From the NCBI RefSeq assembly GCF_004214935.1, contig NZ_SFCC01000019.1, forward strand, positions 92,521 to 156,520: 64,000 nucleotides of DNA, written 5' to 3'. Source of the stretch: Amycolatopsis suaedae (GTDB taxonomy: Bacteria; Actinomycetota; Actinomycetes; Mycobacteriales; Pseudonocardiaceae). The position numbers and the translations under genes are program-made. The notes beneath the pieces were generated by a model, which did no database searches, was not told the DNA's origin, and worked only from the letters and a program-made list of their open reading frames with translations. Every line of letters starts with the position of its first letter. The stretch's first letter is position 1. Shown piece after piece: positions 58,666 to 64,000 of this stretch.

Positions 58666-60359
58666 CTCCTCAGCTCGGGGAACTGGTCGTCGCGCCACTC
58701 GGTCCGCGCGACCGCGCCGGCCTCCTCACGTTCGCGGCGGCGTAGCTCCACCCGGCGGATCTTCCCGGAGATCGTCTTCGGCAGGTCGCCGAACTCCAGC
58801 CTGCGGATCCGCAGGTAGGGGGCCAGGTTCGTGCGGGCGTGCCGGAGGATGGCCAGCGCGGTGTCCCGGTCCGGCTCCCACCCGGCCGACAGCGTGACGT
58901 AGGCCTTCGGCACGGCCAGCCGCACGGGGTCCGGCTGGGGCACGACGGCGGCCTCGGTGACGGCCGGGTGTTCCAGCAGCACGCTTTCCAGCTCGAACGG
59001 CGAGACCTTGTAGTCCGATGCCTTGAACACGTCGTCGGTGCGGCCGACGTAGAACAGGTAGCCGTCCTCGTCGCGGGTCGCGGTGTCCCCGGTGTGGTAG
59101 AAGCCGCCCTCGGTGACCTCGGCCGTCTTCTCCGGCATGTCGAGGTAGCCCACCATGAGGCTGACCGGGCGCCGGGACAGGTCGATGCAGATCTCGCCCT
59201 CGGTGTCGGAGACCTCGCCGGTCACCTCGTCGACCAGCACCACCGGAACGCCGGGCAACGGCCGTCCCATCGACCCCGGCTTGACCACCGACCCCGGCGT
59301 GTTGCCGACCGACGCGGTGGTCTCGGTCTGGCCGAACCCGTCCCGCAGGGTCAGGCCCCAGGCCGCCCGGACCTGTTCGATGATCTCCGGGTTGAGCGGT
59401 TCCCCGGCGGCGACGACCTCCCGCAGGGTGCCGGGCCCGCCGGAGAGGTCCGCCTTGATCAGCATCCGCCAGACCGTCGGCGGCGCGCAGAACGTCGTGA
59501 CGCCCTTCTCCCGGAGCTGGCCGAGCAGCGTCGCGGCGTCGAACCGGCCGTAGTTGTGGACGAAGATCGTCGCGCCGGCGATCCACGGGGCGAACAGGCA
59601 GCTCCACGCGTGCTTGGCCCAGCCGGGCGAGCTGATGTTGAGGTGCACGTCGCCGGGGCGGATGCCCAGCCAGTACATGGTGGTCAGGTGCCCGACCGGG
59701 TAGGACGCCTGCGTGTGCTCGACCAGCTTCGGCAGGCTGGTCGTGCCGGAGGTGAAGTACAGCAGCAGCCGGTCGTCCGCGGTCGTGCCGGGATGCTCGA
59801 CGGGTGCGTCGTCCGCGGAGTGCGAGTCGGCGAAGTTCAGCCATCCGGACACCGGCTCGCCGACGGCGATCGGGGTGCGGTCGCCGGCCAGCCCGTCGAA
59901 CTTGTGCGCGCAGGCCGAGTCGACGATGAGGTGCCGGGCCTCGCCGCGGTCGAGCCTGCCGGGCAGGTCGACGGCGCCCAGCGCGGTGGTCGTCGGCATG
60001 ATCACCGCGCCGAGCTTCATCACCGCGAGCATCGACTCCCACAGCTCGACCCGGTTGCCCAGCATGATCAGGACGCTGTCGCCCCTGCGCACCCCGTGCC
60101 CGGCGAGCCAGCGGGCGACCTGGTTGGAGCGCCGCCGCATGGTGTCGTAGCTCCACGACGCCTCGGAGCCGTCCTCCTCGACGATGTGCAGCGCCGTCTG
60201 CTGTTCACCGTCGGCGATGACGTCGAACCAGTCGTGTGCCCACTGGAACGGGCCGTCGAGGACGGGCCAGGTGAAGTCCGCGACGGCCTTCTCGTGGTCG
60301 CCGTGCAGGGCGACGAGACGGTCCCGGGACTCGCGGTAGATCTCGTGGTTGGTCGGCAT
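58662..60359 (-). CDS. AMP-forming acyl-CoA synthetase
   Basis: 565 residues. Adenylation motifs: YFTSGTTSLPK, GFGQTETT, YHTGDTATRDEDGYLFYVGR and DDVFKASDYKVSP; the catalytic Lys is in KTISGKIRR. The order and GYLDMPEKT resemble medium-chain and aromatic acyl-CoA ligases. ATG 60357-60359 is six bases after AAGG. It lies 23 bases downstream of an MHS-family transporter, so the pair probably takes up and activates an organic acid such as benzoate or a related carboxylate (inference). Confidence 0.88.
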   Translation of the reverse strand: MPTNHEIYRESRDRLVALHGDHEKAVADFTWPVLDGPFQWAHDWFDVIADGEQQTALHIVEEDGSEASWSYDTMRRRSNQVARWLAGHGVRRGDSVLIMLGNRVELWESMLAVMKLGAVIMPTTTALGAVDLPGRLDRGEARHLIVDSACAHKFDGLAGDRTPIAVGEPVSGWLNFADSHSADDAPVEHPGTTADDRLLLYFTSGTTSLPKLVEHTQASYPVGHLTTMYWLGIRPGDVHLNISSPGWAKHAWSCLFAPWIAGATIFVHNYGRFDAATLLGQLREKGVTTFCAPPTVWRMLIKADLSGGPGTLREVVAAGEPLNPEIIEQVRAAWGLTLRDGFGQTETTASVGNTPGSVVKPGSMGRPLPGVPVVLVDEVTGEVSDTEGEICIDLSRRPVSLMVGYLDMPEKTAEVTEGGFYHTGDTATRDEDGYLFYVGRTDDVFKASDYKVSPFELESVLLEHPAVTEAAVVPQPDPVRLAVPKAYVTLSAGWEPDRDTALAILRHARTNLAPYLRIRRLEFGDLPKTISGKIRRVELRRREREEAGAVARTEWRDDQFPELRS

Positions 60360-60382
60360 CACGGTCCTTCCGGGCGGGGTGG

Positions 60383-61747
60383 TCAGGCGGCGGTGGGCTC
60401 GCCGTGCCGGGGCTGTTCGTGTTCGAGGGCTCGGTCGCGGGTCTCGGCCAGCGCGGAAACGCAGACCAGTGACAGCACGCCGGTCAGCGAGAGCATGACG
60501 CCGATGGCGATGCTGCCGAACGACGCGGCGAGCCCGGGGGCGACCAGCGGCGGGATCGCACCGCCGAGTACGCCGGCGAGGTTGTAGCCCAGCCCGGCGC
60601 CGGTGTAGCGGTGCCGCGCGGTGAACAGTTCGGGCAGGAACGAACCGGCCGGGCCGTAGGACACTGCGAAGATCACCAGCGTGCCGGACAGCCCGACGGC
60701 GAATGCGGTGGCGCTGCCGGTGTCCAGCAGCGGGAACAGCACCAGTGCCCACACGATGCCCGCCACGCAGGAGACGCGGATGACGTTGCGGCGCCCGAAC
60801 CGGTCCGACAGCATCCCGGCGGCCATGGTGGTGAGTCCGAACAGGACCGCGGCACCGATACCGATGCCCAGCACGACCGGGCGGGACAGCCCGGCGCCGT
60901 TCGGGTTGGTGCCGTAGCTGGTCAGGTAGGCGGTTCCCATGTAGAAGAACGCGAACAGCATGGTCAGCGCACCGGCGGAGAGCAGCACCTCGCGCGGCTG
61001 GGCGCGGATCGCCTCCAGGAACGGCATCCGCCTGGCCCGGTCGAGCGAGTTCGCCTCGGCCCGCGCCCGGGTCTGCGCCTCGCGGAACGCCGGGGTCTCC
61101 TCGATGCTCATCCGGACGTAGAGCCCCACCAGGATCAGCACGATCGAGAACAGGAACGGGATCCGCCAGCCGTAGGACAGGAACGCCTCGTCGGTGTCGC
61201 CCATGATCAGGCCGGTCGCCAGGAACGTGCCGCTGGACAGGGCGAACGCGATCGCCGGGCCGATCTGGGGGAAGACGCCGTAGAACCCGCGCCGGTGTTT
61301 CGGCGCGTACTCCGCGGTCAGCAGCGTCGCCCCTGCCCACTCGCCGCCGACGGCGAAGCCCTGCGCGAAACGCAGCACGACCAGGGCGATCGGCGCGGCG
61401 ACGCCGATCGTCTCCGCCTCGGGTAGCAGGCCGATGAGGACGGTCGCGACACCCATCAGCAGCAGGGTCGAGATCAGCGTGCGTTTGCGGCCGATCCGGT
61501 CACCGAAGTGACCGAACACGATGGCGCCGACCGGGCGGGCGACGAACGCCACCGCGAACGTGGCGAACGAGGCCACCGTGCCGGCCGTGGAACCCAGTGC
61601 CGGGAAGAAGACCTTGGGGAACACCAGCGCGGCGGCGGTGCCGTAGATGAAGAAATCGTAGAATTCGATGGTCGTGCCGGCACAGCTGGCTGCCGCGACC
61701 CGCCACAGCGGGACGGGCGGGGTGGCACTGTGTTGCGAACTGGACAT
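60383..61747 (-). CDS. MHS-family proton symporter (shikimate/KgtP/ProP-like)
   Basis: 454 residues, 12 helices. MHS signatures: CAGTTIEFYDFFIYG at the start and FGHFGDRIGRKRTL in the loop between helices 2 and 3; RFAQGFAVGGEWAGATLL also fits. Members import organic acids or osmolytes with protons. ATG 61745-61747 follows GAGGAG by five bases. First gene of the operon with the acyl-CoA synthetase and divergent from a GAF-LuxR regulator. Confidence 0.88.
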   Translation of the reverse strand: MSSSQHSATPPVPLWRVAAASCAGTTIEFYDFFIYGTAAALVFPKVFFPALGSTAGTVASFATFAVAFVARPVGAIVFGHFGDRIGRKRTLISTLLLMGVATVLIGLLPEAETIGVAAPIALVVLRFAQGFAVGGEWAGATLLTAEYAPKHRRGFYGVFPQIGPAIAFALSSGTFLATGLIMGDTDEAFLSYGWRIPFLFSIVLILVGLYVRMSIEETPAFREAQTRARAEANSLDRARRMPFLEAIRAQPREVLLSAGALTMLFAFFYMGTAYLTSYGTNPNGAGLSRPVVLGIGIGAAVLFGLTTMAAGMLSDRFGRRNVIRVSCVAGIVWALVLFPLLDTGSATAFAVGLSGTLVIFAVSYGPAGSFLPELFTARHRYTGAGLGYNLAGVLGGAIPPLVAPGLAASFGSIAIGVMLSLTGVLSLVCVSALAETRDRALEHEQPRHGEPTAA

Positions 61748-61837
61748 CGAGGCTCCTCGTTGAGCTCGGACCTGCCGTTCTTCGCACCAGGTGGGACGCT
61801 GGCGAGGGCGTATCATCCGAATCGTCCGGCTGGCCCC

Positions 61838-61859
61838 GCTACCCCCGGAAAGGGGTAGC
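61838..61859. promoter_or_regulatory. Inverted repeat in the MHS / GAF-LuxR divergent promoter
   Basis: GCTACCCC (61838-61845) and GGGGTAGC (61852-61859) form a perfect 8-bp inverted repeat with a 6-base spacer. Probably the operator of the GAF-LuxR regulator for the transporter-synthetase operon. Confidence 0.55.
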
Positions 61860-61920
61860 CCCGGCCGGGGCGGGCGGGTTTGCTGCCAGCGACGCCCACC
61901 GACGAGCGCAGGAGGTCACC

Positions 61921-62760
61921 GTGTCCACAGTGCTGCGGCCGGCCGACGGGGAGCTCTACCGGCGTGCGCTGCGCGGGATCCGCCACCGCACCGGAGTGCC
62001 CCTTGCCTTCGCCGGTCAGCTCCACGACCAGCGGCTCGTCCTTTCCGAGTTCCTCGGCGCGCGGACGACCGGGCTGCGTGACCTGCACGTCGAGCCGGGC
62101 AAGGGCGTCGGCGGGACGGTGCTGGAACGCGGCCGCCCGTGTGGCGTCTCGGACTACCGGGCCGCCCGCTCGATCACCCACGACTACGACGACCCGGTGC
62201 TGGGCGAGGGCATCCACGCGACGATCGCCGTCCCGGTCGCGACGCACGGCCGGGTCCGTGGCGTGCTGTACGCCGCCGTCCGCTCGGATCTGCCGCTGGG
62301 CACCCGTGCCGTCGACGCGCTCGTCGGCATCGCCGGTGAGGTCGCCCGCGAGCTGCTGGTCCGCGACGAGGTGGACCAGCGGCTGAAGCTGCTCACGGCG
62401 GCCGCCGCGGAACCCGGCCCGGCCGGCCGGGAGCAGCTCCGCGAACTGCACGCCGAGCTGCGTGGCATCGCCGCGGACGTCCCGCCCGGACCGCTGCACG
62501 ACCGGCTCCGCCGCGCGTGTGACCGGATCAGCGCGCTCGGCGGCCCGCCGCCCGATCCGGCCCCGGTGACGTTGTCGCCCAGGGAGATCGACGTGCTGAG
62601 CCAGATCGCGCTCGGCTGCAGCAACGCCGAGGCGGCCACCCGGCTCGCCGTCCGGCCGGAGACGGTGAAGGCGTACCTGCGCAGCGCCATGAGCAAACTC
62701 GCCGTCCACAACCGGTACCGGGCCGTGCTGGCCGCCCGCAGGCTCGGGCTGCTGCCCTGA
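61921..62760 (+). CDS. GAF-domain LuxR-family regulator
   Basis: 279 residues: GAF ligand domain (about 25-160, with GKGVGGTVLERGRP and IAVPVATHGRVRGVLYAAV) and C-terminal LuxR helix-turn-helix (LSPREIDVLSQIALGCSNAE, then VRPETVKAYLRSAMSKL). GTG 61921 follows AGGAGG by five bases. It likely senses the imported acid or its CoA ester and controls the divergent operon. Confidence 0.88.
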   Translation: MSTVLRPADGELYRRALRGIRHRTGVPLAFAGQLHDQRLVLSEFLGARTTGLRDLHVEPGKGVGGTVLERGRPCGVSDYRAARSITHDYDDPVLGEGIHATIAVPVATHGRVRGVLYAAVRSDLPLGTRAVDALVGIAGEVARELLVRDEVDQRLKLLTAAAAEPGPAGREQLRELHAELRGIAADVPPGPLHDRLRRACDRISALGGPPPDPAPVTLSPREIDVLSQIALGCSNAEAATRLAVRPETVKAYLRSAMSKLAVHNRYRAVLAARRLGLLP

Positions 62761-62764
62761 CGGG

Positions 62765-62794
62765 TTGACGCGTAAGCAGTTCCTTACGTATTTT
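62765..62794 (+). promoter_or_regulatory. Promoter with operator filling the -35/-10 spacer, for the arsR operon
   Basis: TTGACG (62765-62770), an 18-base spacer and TATTTT (62789-62794). The spacer is exactly an inverted repeat, CGTAAG / CTTACG with six bases between. The GTG start follows six bases after the -10, so the transcript is leaderless and the repressor would block polymerase directly. Confidence 0.78.
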
Positions 62795-62800
62795 GGCTGT

Positions 62801-63124
62801 GTGCCCACCGCCACGGACGTCTACCAGGCCATCGCCGACCCCACCCGCCGGACCATCCTCGACCTGCTGGCCGAGGGGGACCGGTCGGCCGGAACTCTCG
62901 CCGAGTCGTTCCGGATGAGCAGGCCGGCGGTCTCCCAGCACCTCAAGGTGCTCAGGGAGGCCGGCCTGGTGTCCGAGCAGCGCTCCGGCAGGCAGCGGAT
63001 CTACCACCTCGAGCCCGACGGGCTCGCCGAGGTCGCCCGCTGGCTGAGCTACTACCAGCGGTTCTGGCACGCCAGGTTCGCCGCACTCGGCGAATACCTC
63101 GACGCCCAGGAGACAGACGAATGA
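62801..63124 (+). CDS. ArsR-family transcriptional regulator
   Basis: 107 residues: TDVYQAIADPTRRTILDLLA and SRPAVSQHLKVLREAGLVSE give the classical winged helix; YHLEPDGLAEV follows. No metal-binding cysteines, so a non-metal ligand or partner protein is likely. GTG start six bases after the -10. It overlaps the SRPBCC gene by 4 bp (ATGA). Confidence 0.88.
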   Translation: MPTATDVYQAIADPTRRTILDLLAEGDRSAGTLAESFRMSRPAVSQHLKVLREAGLVSEQRSGRQRIYHLEPDGLAEVARWLSYYQRFWHARFAALGEYLDAQETDE

Positions 63125-63567
63125 GCCGTACCACGACCGCCATCCACAACGAGACGTTCTTCCCGCATCCCGTCCAGAAGGTATGGCGCGCGATCACCGA
63201 CCCGGACGCGATCGCGAAATGGTTGATGCCCAACGATTTCAAGCCGGAGATCGGTCACCGGTTCACCTTCCGGACCGACCCGATCCCACCCGACTTCGAC
63301 GGGGTCACCCACTGCGAGGTGATCGAACTCGACGAGCCGAACGTGCTCGCCTACACCTTCCGCGGCGGCCCCGGCCTGGACACCGTGATGCGGTTCCGGC
63401 TCCAGGCCACCGAACGCGGCGGTGTCGCGGGAACGCTGCTCATCGGCGAGCACTCCGGCTTCGACCTGACCAACCCCGCCCAGCTGGAGGGCTTCCGGCA
63501 GATGGCGGGCGGCTGGGGAGGCCACATGGTCGTCGCGCTCGGCGAGGTGCTCGACCAGCTGGCCTGA
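63121..63567 (+). CDS. SRPBCC/AHSA1-domain protein
   Basis: 148 residues: HPVQKVWRAITDPDAIAKWL at the N-terminus and LEGFRQMAGGWGGHMVVALG at the end mark an AHSA1/START-like ligand cavity. Together with the ArsR protein it resembles the fusion at 56885-57688. Function unknown; it may bind or detoxify a hydrophobic ligand sensed by the regulator. Confidence 0.85.
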   Translation: MSRTTTAIHNETFFPHPVQKVWRAITDPDAIAKWLMPNDFKPEIGHRFTFRTDPIPPDFDGVTHCEVIELDEPNVLAYTFRGGPGLDTVMRFRLQATERGGVAGTLLIGEHSGFDLTNPAQLEGFRQMAGGWGGHMVVALGEVLDQLA

Positions 63568-63587
63568 CCGCTCCGTCCCCGGACTTT

Positions 63588-63640
63588 GCCGTGAAGGGGG
63601 CCTTCACGGCGTCTCATGCCGTGAGTGCCCCCTTCACGGC
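63588..63640. repeat. Family B hairpin (23-bp stem, two mismatches)
   Basis: The arm 63588-63610 (GCCGTGAAGGGGGCCTTCAC and on) pairs with 63618-63640 with two mismatches; loop GTCTCAT as in the 50465 copy. It lies 20 bases past the SRPBCC stop. Confidence 0.85.
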
Positions 63641-63662
63641 ATGCTTGCCGCGGTCGCGGCCT

Positions 63663-63771
63663 CACCAGTCACATCCGGCCCAACAGACGCAGCCGTCACC
63701 ACGAAAGAGATCCAGCAAAGTTCCCCAATGTGGCATTGGGGAACTTGAACTCCCCCAATGCCACATTGGGG
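63663..63771 (+). repeat. Family C conserved non-coding block with hairpins, copy 2
   Basis: 63663-63741 matches the minus strand of 15174-15253. It ends in a perfect 13-bp hairpin, AAGTTCCCCAATG with CATTGGGGAACTT (63718-63746). Immediately after, a second hairpin CCCCAATG / CATTGGGG (63753-63771) is followed by ATTTTTC, a good intrinsic terminator. This and the preceding family B hairpin fill most of the 303-bp gap from 63568 to 63870; the stretch 63772-63870 shows nothing clear. Confidence 0.78.
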
Positions 63772-63870
63772 ATTTTTCATCCTGATTGTGCTGGTCAGTG
63801 CGGTGACATTCGCGGTAACCGTTGCGCGGGAACGGGGTGGAGGGGTGTCAGCGGTGCTCGCTGGAACGAG

Positions 63871-64000
63871 GTGGAGCCCTCAGATGTTGATCAAGATGTG
63901 ACCCAAGATCAGCACTCTGAGGGCTCCGGCCCCACTGTCTACCAGAGCGCCCTGCCGGTATCGAAGTCCACCATCGAGTTTGTCACCGGTCTGATCAGGC
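63871..64000 (+). mobile_element. Possible start of an insertion-sequence transposase gene (partial)
   Basis: A frame open to the right edge begins at GTG 63871 or 63898 and reads VTQDQHSEGSGPT, then VYQSALPVSKSTIEFVTGLI. The end resembles the N-terminus of HTH_Tnp_4/DDE_4 (IS5-group) transposases. A perfect 12-bp inverted repeat, GGAGCCCTCAGA (63873-63884) with TCTGAGGGCTCC (63916-63927), lies in its leader. Too short to be sure. Confidence 0.4.

Overview
The window is a 64-kb chromosomal segment of a very G+C-rich actinomycete. Most genes have G or C in third codon positions and many start with GTG. The gene set (PopR-like regulator with a clpP pair, LAL-type LuxR regulator, PadR-linked cytochrome P450, IdeR-type iron box, DUF664/DinB domain, many secreted hydrolases) fits the Pseudonocardiales, for example an Amycolatopsis-like soil organism. 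That placement is an inference, not something the sequence proves. I saw no rRNA, tRNA, CRISPR array or phage module.

Layout. 0-3.7 kb: an iron-regulated ABC transporter pair of siderophore type, divergent from a MerR-family regulator, with an iron box between them. 4.1-11 kb: alginate lyase, phosphotransferase, acetyltransferase, lactonase-fold protein, amino acid permease and acyltransferase. 11-15.1 kb: a two-component system and a divergent SPFH / CBS / ion-transporter operon. 15.9-20.3 kb: P450 with its PadR regulator, then an ALDH7-type dehydrogenase with an FAD amine oxidase that together look like a pipecolate/lysine catabolic pair. 20.4-22 kb: an atypical, less G+C-rich two-gene unit resembling an orphan type VII secretion cargo. 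22-28.5 kb: a carotenoid-desaturase-like oxidoreductase, a secreted esterase and two secreted subtilisins, one fused to a complete trypsin domain. 28.6-35.3 kb: a LAL regulator, a dehalogenase-like hydrolase, popR, a clpP pair in which one subunit lacks the catalytic serine, and an AlkZ-like protein. 35.4-50.3 kb: accessory enzymes, an SdhA-like flavoprotein next to an orphan cytochrome b, a second two-component system, several one-component regulators and methyltransferases. 50.3-56.8 kb: a broken TetR gene, an orphan RiPP-like peptide, secreted esterases, an alpha-L-fucosidase and an lgt homologue. 56.9-63.6 kb: an ArsR-SRPBCC fusion, an acyl-CoA synthetase plus MHS transporter with a GAF-LuxR regulator, and a separate arsR/SRPBCC operon. 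The last 130 bases look like the start of a transposase gene.

The most unusual feature is not a gene. Three families of interspersed non-coding repeats occupy gene 3' ends, mostly between convergent genes. Family A has three copies of about 360-560 bp. In the best copy the ends are 47-bp inverted repeats matching at 40 positions, and inside are 21-bp tandem units in both orientations. Family B is a long hairpin whose loop reads GTCTCAT or its complement, with three near-complete copies plus relatives. Family C is an 80-nt conserved block ending in a hairpin, in two copies. Where these are absent, convergent genes often share a 4-bp stop overlap, CTAG in four cases.

Regulation can be read directly at several genes: an IdeR-like box, a 28-bp palindrome over the padR start, a PopR-type operator before clpP, and operators built into the core promoters of both ArsR genes. 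At least eight genes have TANNNT exactly six bases before the start codon, the pattern of leaderless transcripts.
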